Of a stretch of 64,000 bases of DNA, positions 10,568 to 22,666 are shown piece after piece. The DNA lies in contig OY744529.1 of the NCBI GenBank assembly GCA_963556195.1, positions 59,644,080-59,708,079 on the forward strand, written 5' to 3'. The notes below the pieces were generated by a model, which had not been told where the DNA came from, made no database searches, and saw only the letters and a list, made by a program, of their open reading frames with translations. The stretch comes from Sepiola atlantica. Taxonomy: Eukaryota; Mollusca; Cephalopoda; Sepiida; Sepiolidae. Position 1 is the stretch's first letter, and every line of letters starts with the position of its first letter. A program made the translations under genes and the position numbers.

Positions 10568-11030
10568 TTACCTCTGCCGAAGGGGTTATGTATTCGGGCA
10601 AAACTGTTTGTTAGTTTGTTTGTGTACAGACTAGTGATCACATCGCTTGATCAATCGTCACCAAACTTGATCAAAATATCGGTCATGGTCTAACTTAAAA
10701 TTGATTTAATTTGGGATATCTAAGTTAAGATCATGGAAAAGGTAAAAATCACACTTTTGTGATAACTTCGGTTTTGTTCATTGTAGAGACTCGCTACTTG
10801 GCCTATATTGTAGCCAATGAAGTCTCGCATTTTATATGACCTGGATATTTGGTATTGGCCTAGAAAAGTTCGGTTATGGTCGGAATTTTGATAGAATTTC
10901 AACTTCCGATTTTTTCAAATTTGATGCATGGATCTGATGATCTTTGATAACAGTAACCCCATGCAAAATTTCAGTCTGATCATATAAATAGTTTTTGAGT
11001 TATCAACGTTTTCATAGCATAACTAGAATA
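10568..11030 (+). repeat. Dispersed 'CTGCCGAAGG' type repeat
   Basis: Begins 'cctctgccgaaggggttatg', then 'tttgtgtacagact' and blocks of 'ttgatcaaaatat' and 'aaatttcagtctgatca'. I recognise the opening as a widespread animal dispersed repeat of unclear class. No ORF. Boundaries are approximate. Confidence 0.5.
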
Positions 11031-13905
11031 CTATGATGTAGAGAAGTAAGGCCCAAATAAGACTTTGTCCCATCCTTATGTTGTCAGGCGGACGTATGCA
11101 GTCTCGCAATTGACTTATGCTCTTGTTATAAGAATGTATTCTGCTTGTTTCGTTTTTATCAAAATATTGTCTATTTGTCAGCTTGAAAGTGTTGATATAT
11201 ATGACTTTAGAAGTATCCATTCCGTAAATCCTTGGATGCACCAAACAAAAATAGCCATAAATAAAAGACAAAAACAAAGAAGAAAAATAATTGGTAATAA
11301 CATAAATTTCAGTGATTTTTGAAAAGACGAAATTGGTCATTTCTAACAGGGTCGCTGATGCCTTTAACTTAATTAATCTTTTCCACAACATTATAACTTT
11401 TAGAAATGTAATTATTATTCTCCTAATATGTATTAGCTAGCGGGACCTGTGAAAATTCCACAGTTGTATCCTTCATCTGTTATATATTGTTGCCATGCAT
11501 TCTATAGACATCTAGTGTGAATGAAGATCCCGCATTATTATTATACCATCTTTAGATAAAACAGATACTACATTTTGATCCTAGCCTGTAGGCCAAGAAA
11601 GTGTATTTCGCTTTGAGTTTCACACTCAACACTGAAGCGACATCAGATGAAATGTTAAAAATTACTTTTTTTTTTGCATAGCATCTTCGGCGATCGGGCG
11701 ACCTCATCTTTTAAAAATAGGTGGAGGGCGATAATGTACGTACGAACAGGAAATTTCCATAGCATATTTTTATATACATAATAAAACATGAGAACACAAT
11801 ATGGCATACAAAGCGACATTCACCTTACAATAATTTTGCACAGACATTAGATAACTTTTTATAATTATTTTCTGAAATAAAGTGAAAAAAAATATCAAAA
11901 TGTTATACCTTAAATATTGATCGCATTGATGATAATAATAAAAATATACTAGAGAGTTCTTCTTCAAGGGAGATAATTTCAACATGGCTTATCACAGTTA
12001 ACAAACTGGTTCATGTTCAGTCGATTTCAGAGTAATTTTTCTATCAAATAATATCAAGTTGCTGATATTTCTTAAATATCTATTGTTTTTATTTACATCA
12101 TTAATATGATTCAAGGGTTGTTATATAAAATATCTTTCAGCCATTGCACTCGCAAGCTTTTTGAGATGGAGTGTTGATTTTTAGTTATGATTCGGACTGT
12201 TGTTTTCATCATGGCTGTTATGTCGATAACGTTTTTATCATACTCTCCAGACCTTTTCAGATGCCATTTCAGTTATTGTTGGTAACATTTTGGGGATCTT
12301 GAAGTGTACTTTTTATTTAATCAACTCGGGTAGATTGTTCTCATTTCGTGTTGCATTTTTTCTGACATCATGTATTTTTGGTAACTTCACCAGAAATTTA
12401 AATCATAACATATGTATAAAATATCTCTTTACCAACACTTTCATTACTAGACCATGTTTCAAACATTTATTTATGAAAATCAGACTTTTTTAGTTACAAA
12501 ATGTCCTGAACGCTAGCTCAGTCTAATAATACAAAAGAAAGAATGACAAAGTTTATCCATACGAAATAAAAAAAAAGTTATTCACAACTTCGTTAAGACG
12601 ACAAAAGATAAAGAATTCAAACTGTCCAGAGAACGTTCCTAAGTGAAAGAGTTGTTTTTCGTGTTGAGTGAAATTTAGCAGACTTGTTCATTTCGGCTGG
12701 CGTATGTCTAAATATGATAGACATGAATATGCGTGTGTATATTAGCGTATCTGTATTGTTAGTGAGAGAAGGTATGTACTAACTTCTGTGTAAAAGTGTT
12801 CCATTAACAGTGTGTATATTCTGACGCTGTGTTTAGTAGACTGTGAAAGTCTCTTGTTGCATCTTTCCAGGCCCTTCAGAACCTCAAAGGGTTTAGGCTG
12901 GATTGTTACGTACGTTTATGTGTTGTCTGAAAGAAACAGGAAAAGAAAAAGAAAAACGCTGTGTTTGTGGTTTTATACTACACACAGGATTTGAAAGTGA
13001 AGATTGATTGAAAGAAAACCGCTTATTTGATCTTTTGGTCAATCAAGACTCAATATGTAAAATCAACATTCACTGCCGTTGAGCAGATTAAAAATGCATT
13101 GCCAATGAGTTGCAGGGATTATTATTAGAATCGGCTATGGTTCCGGAGAGATGGAAACCCATTATAGCTTATTTGGGTTTTCCATAACTTTTTATTGATT
13201 TAATACCATTTGTTGTTATTTGCAAGATTTATGTACCATTTATTATTGAATTAAAGAAGGGCCATCATTTTTCTGCTGTAGCATATCTTATGATTGCTAA
13301 TACTTTTTTTTGTTCTTTTTTGTATATTAATTCGTGTTTTTGTTTTGGCTTGTATACTTGCAATTCTATTGAACTGAATTGGATTATACTGCACCATGGA
13401 TTGCGACTTTAAGAACATTAATAACCTTTCTCTTCAATAAATTATCTCTTGCAACAACGATCGGAAAGTTAATAAGGTTCCCATAAGAAACGCTTGTATG
13501 ATTGCTGCTATCATTAAATATGGCGATGCTTGTCAACTGATAAGTTTTATTTACATTGTAGAATATAAAATGAATATTGGATCCCTTCATATTGTAATGA
13601 AGTGACATAATCTTGTATACAGGACGTTAATAAAGACTATGCATGAAATGCTGTCTTACAAGCATTTATGTAGAGACATGAGACTTTCAGAGTTACAGAT
13701 AGTCAAATTAATTTAGAATCTTGTATGTTTCTCCAGCTCTTCTGAACAATAGCACAGTTTAATAATATCAAACAAGCAGTGCCAATAAGGAATGGGTGTA
13801 GAAATGCAAATATAAATAAGTGATCTTAAGACAGGTATCCGTAAATGTGTTAGAAAAACAGAAAGAAAAATGGGTGTCAATAAAAAGAATTTGTTGTTGT
13901 CGATT
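11031..13905. other. Unassigned AT-rich DNA
   Basis: No supported gene. A possible PLE-tail-like relic lies at about 11627-11660 (CTGAAGCGACATC...TGAAATGTT), too degraded to call. Frames near 11023-11391, 12290-12493 and 13384-13608 have no motifs and biased low-complexity content. Confidence 0.4.
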
Positions 13906-13910
13906 GTTGG

Positions 13911-13938
13911 TTTGTTTTGTTTGTTTGTTTGTTTGTTT
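13911..13938 (+). repeat. (TTTG)n microsatellite
   Basis: About seven imperfect TTTG units. Confidence 0.85.
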
Positions 13939-14063
13939 ATTAAGTGACAAATTTTGAATAAAACTATTACCTATTTTATTATCAATAAAGTTTTTTTTGT
14001 TATTGAGAACTTTACTAATTATAAAAAAGGTAATACTTTTACTAATATGATGACACAACTCTC

Positions 14064-14102
14064 GTCTCTGAGGAAGGACATTTTATCCGAAAAATTTAAG
14101 AC
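14064..14102 (+). ncRNA. Hammerhead-like ribozyme motif
   Basis: Stem I strand GUCU (14064-14067), CUGAGGA (14068-14074), stem II GGA..UCC (14076-14078 with 14086-14088), GAAA (14089-14092), palindromic stem III AAUU (14093-14096), U 14097, A 14098, then stem I strand AGAC (14099-14102), a 4-bp perfect match. An extra A (14075) sits between the core and stem II. All invariant core bases are present. AU-rich DNA raises the chance of a spurious stem III, but the paired stem I supports the call. Confidence 0.6.
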
Positions 14103-16054
14103 AAAAAAAATTTTTTAATAAAAAATATTTTTACATCTTATTCGTGGTTCTAACAAAATTTTGCCTTGATGTCAATGAACGGTGTGATGAAACAGTTTTT
14201 TTTATACAGAACTTTAAGGCATGTGGATTGCCCAAAGAATAATGAAAATCGAATTAGAAATCATGCTTTTAAGCAAAAAAATTCACTTTGAACTAATGCT
14301 GGATACCCTTTAGGAGCAAAGTGTATTATCTGTTCTGATATTACACTTCATTTGTTCTGTTGTCGGTCAGTGAAGAAGAAATCCTTCTAGTTTGAGTAAA
14401 TTTTAATTTTTGTCTCAATCCAGAGTGCCTCTTTTTGGGGAACTGGATTTCCCCCACATTAAAAACCGATCTTATGTCTAATTTTTTATCTCGTGGGGAG
14501 GCAAGTACATAGGGACCCTTTATGTCTACTTTTTGTGGATTATCAAAATAAAAGGGTCACTTAGTTTGAAAGAATATTTATGTAATGTTTTTTATGTTAT
14601 TATGCTATGTTGATTTCTTTAAATTTATAAAACACGTATCTAGTTTTTAAAAAATCCTTTAAACTTATGTGAGATTCGAACTTGAGTATTGACATGATAA
14701 AAACTACTACTTAGTAATGTGTACTCTGCCTATTCCTTTTTTGTCAACCAATCACATGTTTCTATTTGCATACGAAGAGACACACTCTGAAAGCCCTATA
14801 AATGTTAATAGTATATAGATGATTTACATGTTTGGCTGTTTTCCTTATATTCGTTTTTGTTATGTTCATAGTATTTCGGCCATTATATTCTCTGGTCTTC
14901 TTTAAGTACCTTTTATTGTAGTTGGTAACCTTTCAGAAACTTTGAACTGAAGCCCTTTATTGAATCCACTGCAGTAGACTACTACCGTCAATCGGCGTTA
15001 CTTTGACATTGAGGGCTACTATGATAATCCTATGTCAATCTGTATTTTTCGTTTTTAACTAATAAACCTTGATTTGTTTGACCTCTAAAACTGGGCTGTA
15101 ACATATGTATGATACAACTGTAACATGTTTTATGTTTCCTGCTAATGTTAAGCCAGTGCCAGAAGTTCTTGGTAATATGGTTGCCAGTATGCTTGAGGAC
15201 TATATTTTGTCAAAATAAAAAAACATTAAAAACATGTAGACCAAAGATAACTCCAAGAACAGACGTTTTATCGTACGATCTTGCTGCTGTCTGGTGTGAG
15301 AAAATGCAAAAGTGCCACTGATTATTGCAGCGGTTCCTAGTCATCTTTTTTCTGTTCTGAGGGATGTTTATGTGTCTTGTGTGCGGGTATAATAATGTTG
15401 TATGATAATGCATTATATAATGTATTATCATAGTAGGTCGCTCTAGAGGGCTACTATGATAATTTTTGGACAATAAAAATGTATAAAAAGCTAAATAATT
15501 TTTTCTTTATTTTTTAAATCAAAGCCTAAGTGTAATTCATTTATAAATAGGCTTTTGTGTGAGCAACGAGAGCAACACAGTAGCAGCAAATCCTCCAAAC
15601 CCTACCATAAGTTATGAGTTGATTATACTCATTCCACATTTCATGATTTTAAAAGTTTGTTAACCTTGTTCTTCAGCGTGTCCACTTAAAAGTAGCCCGA
15701 TGATCTCTCAGCCACGATATTTTGTGTGCTATATGCTGAATATGTTGCTTTCTAATCAAAGTATTTTTGTTGCTTCTTATCTGATTCAATGTTCATGTAA
15801 ATAATCTCAAACAAGTACACAATGATATACTTACTTCAACTACCTCATTCTTACTTATATTCTTCTTGTTGACTAGTATTTCGCTACTTTTAATTGAGCC
15901 GACCAATATATAATAATTTACTCTGCACACGCCTCACCGAACCTAGTTTTTTGAATGGTAAACATATGAACCTGATTTTTTTAGATCAATTAAACATTTA
16001 CAAATTTTAATTTAAAAAAAAAAAATTAAATTTGATCGTCGGTTATAAAAGCAA
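14103..16054. other. Unassigned DNA with a small inverted repeat
   Basis: No gene recognised. A possible minus-strand tRNA B-box-like sequence (gagattcgaac, 14679-14690) occurs without a convincing A box. An inverted repeat is listed at 15422-15462. The motif 'gggctactatgataat' at 15020 recurs in the right arm of that repeat. Confidence 0.4.
15422..15462. repeat. 13-bp inverted repeat
   Basis: Arms attatcatagtag and ctactatgataat around a 14-15 nt spacer. A third copy of the right arm lies at about 15022. Confidence 0.85.
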
Positions 16055-18070
16055 AATAACATCTTGTTTTGAGTGTTAATAACAATGCAGTCACTCAAAT
16101 ATTTAGAAATAACATTTTGTTTTGAGTGTTAATAACAATGCTGTCACTCAAATATTTAGAAATAACATTTTGTTTTGAGTGTTAATAACAATGCTGTCAC
16201 TCAAATATTTAGAAATAACCATTTGTTTTGAGTGTTAATAACAATGCTGTCACTCAAATATTTAGAAATAACATATTGTTTTGAGTGTTAATAACAATGC
16301 TGTCACTCAAATATTTAGAAATAACATTTTGTTTTGAGTGTTAATAACAATGCTGTCACTCAAATATTTAGAAATAACATTTTGTTTTGAGTGTTAATAA
16401 CAATGCTGTCACTCAAATATTTAGAAATAACATATTGTTTTGAGTGTTAATAACAATGCTGTCACTCAAATATTTAGAAATAACATATTGTTTTGAGTGT
16501 TAATAACAATGCTGTCACTCAAATATTTAGAAATAACATCTTGTTTTGAGTGTTAATAACAATGCTGTCACTCAAATATTTAGAAATAACATATTGTTTT
16601 GAGTGTTAATAACAATGCTGTCACTCAAATATTTAGAAATAACATATTGTTTTGAGTGTTAATAACAATGCTGTCACTCAAATATTTAGAAATAACATAT
16701 TGTTTTGAGTGTTAATAACAATGCTGTTACTCAAATATTTAGAAATAACATATTGTTTTGAGTGTTAATAACAATGCTGTCACTCAAATATTTAGAAATA
16801 ACATATTGTTTTGAGTGTTAATAACAATGCTGTCACTCAAATATTTAGAAATAACATCTTGTTTTGAGTGTTAATAACAATGCTGTCACTCAAATATTTA
16901 GAAATAACATCTTGTTTTGAGTGTTAATAACAATGCTGTCACTCAAATATTTAGAAATAACATCTTGTTTTGAGTGTTAATAACAATGCTGTCACTCAAA
17001 TATTTAGAAATAACATATTGTTTTGAGTGTTAATAACAATGCTGTCACTCAAATATTTAGAAATAACATCTTGTTTTGAGTGTTAATAACAATGCTGTCA
17101 CTCAAATATTTAGAAATAACATCTTGTTTTGAGTGTTAATAACAATGCTGTCACTCAAATATTTAGAAATAACATATTATTTTGAGTGTTAATAACAATG
17201 CTGTCACTCAAATATTTAGAAATAACATCTTGTTCTGTGTGTTAATAACAATGCTGTCACTCAAATATTTAGAAATAACATCTTGTTTTGAACGTTAATA
17301 ACAATGCTGTCACTCAAATATTTAGAAATAACATCTTGTTTTGAGTGTTAATAACAATGCTGTCACTCAAATATTTAGAAATAACATATTATTTTGAGTG
17401 TTAATAACAATGCTGTCACTCAAATATTTAGAAATAACATCTTGTTTTGAGTGTTAATAACAATGCTGTCACTCAAATATTTAGAAATAACATATTGTTT
17501 TGAGTGTTAATAACAATGCTGTCACTCAAATATTTAGAAATAACATCTTGTTTTGAGTGTTAATAACAATGCTGTCACTCAAATATTTAGAAATAACATC
17601 TTGTTTTGAGTGTTAATAACAATGCTGTCACTCAAATATTTAGAAATAACATATTTTTTTGAGTGTTAATAACAATGCTGTCACTCAAATATTTAGAAAT
17701 AACATATTATTTTGAGTGTTAATAACAATGCTGTCACTCAAATATTTAGAAATAACATCTTGTTTTGAGTGTTAATAACAATGCTGTCACTCAAATATTT
17801 AGAAATAACATCTTGTTTTGAGTGTTAATAACAATGCTGTCACTCAAATATTTAGAAATAACATCTTGTTTTGAGTGTTAATAACAATCCTGTCACTCAA
17901 ATATTTAGGAATAACATCTTGTTTTGAGTGTTAATAACAATGCTGTCACTCAAATATTTAGGAATAACATCTTGTTTTGAGTGTTAATAACAATGCTGTC
18001 ACTCAAATATTTAGGAATAACATCTTGTCTTGAGTGTTAATAACAATGCTGTCACTCAAATATTTAGAAA
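16055..18070 (+). repeat. 53-bp satellite array, about 38 copies
   Basis: Tandem units with a 53-bp period over 2,016 bp, nearly identical. Each contains an 8-bp inverted repeat, tttgagtg...cactcaaa, with a 16-nt loop. Most variation lies at one place, cat(T/A/C)ttg: T-type units only near the left end, A-type mainly in the left half and middle, C-type increasingly to the right and exclusively in the last six. The last three units also share AGGAATAAC. There are no unique spacers, so it is not a CRISPR array. No ORF crosses it. Confidence 0.97.
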
Positions 18071-18390
18071 ATTCCAAGAATTGACCTGAAAAAATCCTAA
18101 GAATAACAAAACGATTAAAAAAGAATAAAATTACTACGATATTTCCAGTATTCTATTTTAAACAGCAACGAAAAATGTAAAAAAATTTGAGGCATTGAGT
18201 TATGACCTGTTCTAAGTAACAATCTTCTGGCGGTTGAAAGTTCAATCCTACCTACAGGAGATACTAATTAACAATAAAATAAAATTTACTTACTTAACAC
18301 TCCTACCCAGTCATGGCTCCGTAGATTAAATAAGGTGTTCAGTTTGAAACCCTGTATAGATTCCCAAGTTCAATGTAAAGATTTACGAGT
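18071..18390. other. Unassigned stretch
   Basis: No gene or repeat recognised between the satellite and the PLE-tail-like repeat. Confidence 0.4.
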
Positions 18391-18500
18391 TCGAAAAGCT
18401 GCACCTGAAGAAGGTCGGAGGTTACATCGGTTGAAACGTTGTTTGAATAACATCCAAGATGAGAAGAGTAGTTTGAATAATCCAAGTAATACAAAAGTCA
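18387..18500 (+). repeat. PLE-tail-like repeat with degenerate hammerhead
   Basis: Related to 28755-28860. It has a B-box-like AGTTCGAA, then CACCTGAAGA, stem II GGTCG (18413-18417) with CGGTT (18428-18432), GAAA (18433-18436) and CGTTGT. The copy at 28.8 kb has GGCCG and CGACC instead, so the two copies keep pairing by different bases. Stem III is reduced to CG and stem I to 2-3 pairs, so cleavage is doubtful. Confidence 0.45.
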
Positions 18501-19222
18501 TAAGTTTGTTTTTTAGATATCAAACTCTGTTTCACTGCCATTTCTAGTTATTAAACTTTAGAGGAGAATGCTATGTAAGATTGTTGACAAAATAATGAAG
18601 AAATCTAAATCGTTTAGCAAAATAATTCCACAGATGTCACTGCACTGCTCAGATAACTAAGGAACATGGAAGTGCATGTAGTTGATTTTTACAATTCAAT
18701 GACCTTTAACATAATACGATTTGTCACTTGTCCGTTATTGGTATTATAGATCGGTATGCTCAAATAATTTGCTATTAAGAAACGTACGCTGACTAGATTT
18801 TATTTCTTTTTATCCAATCGTACATTTTGAAAGTTTTCCTTCGCACATATACTTTGGTGATAATCTTTATAGACAAGGATAATTCACATTTTCAGAAGAA
18901 TCTGTCCTCACGAGTAAAAAAAAACTACAAAAAGGGGAAATAAACACAATGGAAAAGCATACAATAATATCTGACTGGAGTGAGTGAGGAAGGTGATAAT
19001 GGCTGCTAAGTGGTTCAGTAAGTAGAAATGTGCAGAGTTGGTGCCAGAGTATTTGCTGCCCTCTCGTCTGTTTTGAGAAGATAATGTTCATCTATACATG
19101 TACGTCGTGAACTACAATCTCACATGAAGAATATAGACATTATTTTGAGAATAAACTCTATTTCACGGTTGTCAGACCACAATCCGATTTTGATGATGTT
19201 ACTTTTTTCAGGGACATGTTTC
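18501..19222. other. Unassigned stretch
   Basis: No recognised gene or element. Confidence 0.4.
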
Positions 19223-19231
19223 CATCTTTTT

Positions 19232-19302
19232 ACATTCAGCACCTGATATTTCCAAATAGCCACCCATCTTGCACTGACAAAGCTCGCTTAACTTTGGTGA
19301 TC
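19232..19302 (-). repeat. 5S rRNA-derived SINE fragment
   Basis: The minus strand reads gatcaccaaagttaagc, then gatgggtggctattt and ggaaatatcaggtgctg, colinear with the 3' half of 5S rRNA (GATCACCGAAGTTAAGC...GGATGGGTGACC...GGAATACC..GTGCTG). The substitutions are too many for a functional 5S gene. The same 5S-derived block occurs at 46833-46880. Confidence 0.7.
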
Positions 19303-20030
19303 TAAAGACATCTGGTCTGTCAAGATTTTTTTTAAGTTCTTTGAAAATCGTGACCGGTAATAAAGTTACAGGGAAAAAATCACAGAATTATTTTTTAATT
19401 TTGACTTCGAACTAAAGTCACAATAAAAAGTCACAATTAATTTATAATGGAAAGTATTAAAATCACTTACGATTAGAGTTCTTGTCCCTACCTAATATTA
19501 ACATAAAAATATTAGAGTTCAACAGTTGACTTATCTATTAAAGAAACATGCAGAAACAGTGCTAACATTGCACTGTTTCTTTTTATCTTGTTTCGTGTTT
19601 CCTGTGACATTTTCCGTGTTTTTTTTTATCTATGATGTTGTTTTTACTTGGATTCTTGAAAATAATTTATATATTTACATCGATTTTTGTGATGCTGCCT
19701 AACTGTTGACACACATATTTGTCTAATGGTGCAAAATTCTACATTTCCATTTTTTGGCCATTACATTTTTGGAATCCAGAAGCTTGAACTATTATTAAAG
19801 CCTTTTTGCAACCAGCCACAACAGGTCTACATTCAGAAATGTCCAAATCGCAAAAGTTTTGTGGTGGGTGTTCTTTTTTTTAATGAAACGTACAGTGACC
19901 CCCTTCGTACACAGCTGAGGATAAGATCTGCAAACCTAAAAGAGAATTATTCAAAATAAGAGATTTTGATTCTAGAAAATGTTTAAGATTTAAGCCTTCA
20001 GCTTAAGGGGTCTTATTATTTATATTTAAC
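19303..20030. other. Mostly unassigned; small dispersed-repeat fragment
   Basis: 19960-20020 (gattttgattctagaaaatg and aagggg) matches the dispersed repeat found at 38.9, 40.7-41.6 and 52.5 kb. The rest is unassigned. Confidence 0.4.
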
Positions 20031-20032
20031 TA

Positions 20033-21730
20033 GCTTCCCTACCCGGCGTTGCCCGGGAGTCTTCAATTTCATATTTTTTAATAGGATTTTGAAAGTAATT
20101 TTTATGGCAATCGCTCCAGACAAGGCGTGAAGCTACTTGATGTAAGGAGCTAACAAGAACAAAAGATGATCATTATAAATACAGGAGATGCCTATTGACC
20201 TTAGTCTTGAAAAGACCAAGGCTATAGGTAGGGGGAAAACAGTCAGCAGAAAGAGAGTTCCACAAGCCTGCTACTGGAATAAGAAGCTGTATTACAATGA
20301 GGTATCAAAGCAGCGAATTGATGGAGATCACTAGACCAACAAGTCAAACGAGCTGGAACAAAGAAAGCGAAAAATAGATAAGACAATTCTGAAGAACACA
20401 TGCCATAATAGTATTTATAGAAAAGACTAAGAGAAGCAACATCACGTCTGTGAGAGAGAGAGAGAGAGGGTGCAGAGAAGAAGAAAGGATGGGGCCAATC
20501 AAATTACAGATATATTTCTGCACCATATCAAGAACCCTCAAATGAGACAGAGATTCGCCACTCCAAATATGACTATAGTACTCCATACATGGTCTGTAGA
20601 AATAGCTTCAGGTGTGAGAAAGTGTTTGGAGCGATAGAGAGAACCGACTTTACGAGAAGCAGAAAGAGCAATGGATCTAATGTATGAACTCCAAGAAAGA
20701 TTTGATGAGAAAGAAAGACCAAGAAGTTTCAGGAAGAAAAGGGACATGCCGACGATTGAAAAACACAAGCTTAGTCTTAACAGGAGTAAACGAAACAAGC
20801 CATTTCGAATCCCCAATCCACAACTGAACTGAGGTCAACTTTTAAATCAGCTTCATATTTCAACTGATCCAAGAGAGATATGCGAGAGGCAACACCAGAA
20901 TAGAGAGTGGTATCATCAGCATAGATGTTAATTTTCTGAATAATATTCTTTGGAAGATCATTTATATAGAGAAGAAACAGTGTATGGCCTAGAATAGAGC
21001 CCTGAAGAACACCAGAATTGATAGGAAAAGATAATGAAGAGACACCGTCGAAAGTTACTCGCAAGCTTCAATAAAAATGAAAAGACCCAATAATGTGCAA
21101 AAACCTTACCACCAATACCATAACCTTGAAGTTTGTGCAGAAGCCCAGAAGCAACATTGTATTGAACGCCTTCGAAATGTAAAGCACAATGGCTCTCCAC
21201 TCTCCTGAATTATCCATAAACCGATAGATCCACTCAATTACAACAGTTAAATAATCAGCAGTTGAAGAAAACGACAAAAGCAATACTGAACACCACTAAA
21301 GAGGCCCAGACTTTCCAGAAAATGAACAAGCTTTCAAAAACTTTGCTAATAACAGAGAGAAGACGAACAGGACGATACTTAGTTGAGTCAGGCCGATCAC
21401 TGACATTTTTAAAGATAGGGTCAATAGAGGACTCTTTCCAACAAGAAGGAAAACAGGGCTGAGACAAACAGAGATTGAATAATTTAGAGAGGATAGAAGA
21501 AAGTTCAGGAGCACAACACTTGAGAACAACAGGAATTGAATCAGGACTGGAAGCCTTAGACTTATCAGGATCAGAAAGAACTCTAGCAACCATCTTTGGA
21601 GTGATAATAACAGAATCAAGAGACAGATCAGTTTTCAAAGGAAAATCAGGAAGAACAGAAGTACAACGTTTGAGAACGACAATAGGAATTGAATGAGGAC
21701 TGTAAGCCTTAGACTGTTCAAGATCAGAAA
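20033..21730 (-). mobile_element. Jockey/CR1-like non-LTR retrotransposon relic
   Basis: A minus-strand element with most of its reverse transcriptase and a 3' UTR reaching about 20033, where a 'CCCGGCGTTGCCCGGG' dispersed-repeat motif begins. The family is the same as at 60.2-62.65 kb. The 5' part, including the endonuclease, is absent. Confidence 0.75.
20340..21727 (-). pseudogene. Jockey/CR1-like reverse transcriptase, frameshifted
   Basis: Reading the minus strand: SKASSPDSIPVVLKCCAPEL, then YRPVRLLSVISKVFESL, then a gap and frame change, SGVLQGSILGHTLFLLYINDLP, the catalytic YADDTT motif (around 20911-20928), SLYRSKHFLTPEAI, and a C-terminus with VQKYICNLIGPIL. The domain order is normal but at least four frame changes occur. 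A local duplication repeats the segment encoding the SPDSIP region (21503-21577 and 21652-21727). Confidence 0.85.
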
Positions 21731-22212
21731 ATTAAAATGCTTTCGAATTCCTTTCAAATGTCACAAGGCCACAAAGTAATTCATTAATTTTGTTAACTAT
21801 TAAGCACAGATTAAAAGTGTCTGACTTCGTTACCAATAAACCGAAATGCATTCTGGTGAATTTAATTTCTGAAGATTTTATTTTATGCTACTGCCTTTTT
21901 GATTTCAATAAATATTCGATTAATTGTAAAAAACAAACATTAGAAATAATATTATAAAACATTAGTAATAATATTATTAATTTTATTATTAATGGGACTT
22001 AATTTATTATTAATGAGACTTAATTAATTTTATTAATAATTGGACTTATTCTGTAAATAAAAAGGGTCTGTTATTTACTTAACTGCAACTGTATTTTATT
22101 TCCTTCAAAATAGTTTATTTGAGAAGCTGCCACCCTCTGGTAAATATATTTTTATTTTCTGGACATAGTACTGGAAGTCTTCAAATACAGAAGTTATTGA
22201 TTGATTTTAAAG
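21731..22212. other. AT-rich stretch
   Basis: ATTATTAAT-type low-complexity at 21940-22040; nothing else recognised. Confidence 0.4.
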
Positions 22213-22666
22213 CATGTCAACATTTTTTCAAGTTTTCAAGGCATCGACCGAATCCACTTTATTCTACAGATCAGACTTTGGGACACTAAACGCTGCTCGA
22301 TCTAAGACACTTGATGGATCACACGCCAAAATGTTATGCATCATCTACAAAATATCGTGGCAAGATCATGTAACAAACAAAATACTGTATGGTTGCCTTC
22401 CACACTTATCTGCAGTTGTTCAACGCTGACTTTTGACTAAATATGTATATCGACATGATGAACCTGATGGAAAAGTTCTTCTGTGGTTCCAAGAGGTCAA
22501 GCGATGGGCTGGGAGATCTTATATTACAATCAAGACTCTTCTGGAGAACGACACTGGCCTCTTGGGATTAAAAGTTCTGGTCACAATGAGTGAGCAGGCA
22601 TCATGCCACATGAACTTCATAGATGTTTCACCATCAAAAGAACTTTTTTTGCATTATTTAATGTGA
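22213..22666 (+). pseudogene. Non-LTR reverse transcriptase C-terminal fragment
   Basis: The forward frame reads KISWQDHVTNKILYGCLPHLS, a stop at 22428, then KYVYRHDEPDGKVLLWF. This resembles the W.D..(T)N.ilyg..LP.i......L.(Y)V.RM.D.r.pk.llyGEL block of L1/jockey-type elements. Degraded. Confidence 0.6.

Noticed and set aside
10936..10990. CTGATGA as a hammerhead core
   Set aside because: No GAAA box or paired stems follow; it is part of a dispersed repeat.
11023..11391. 122-codon minus-strand frame as a gene
   Set aside because: No family motif, AT-biased composition, and no supporting splice or promoter context.
11620..11665. CTGAAGCGACATC...GAAATGTT as a hammerhead
   Set aside because: The core box is broken (CTGAAGC) and stem II does not pair well; at best an old PLE tail.
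16055..18070. CRISPR-like regular array with palindromic units
   Set aside because: The units are contiguous 53-bp tandem repeats with no unique spacers, and the sequence is eukaryotic; it is a satellite.
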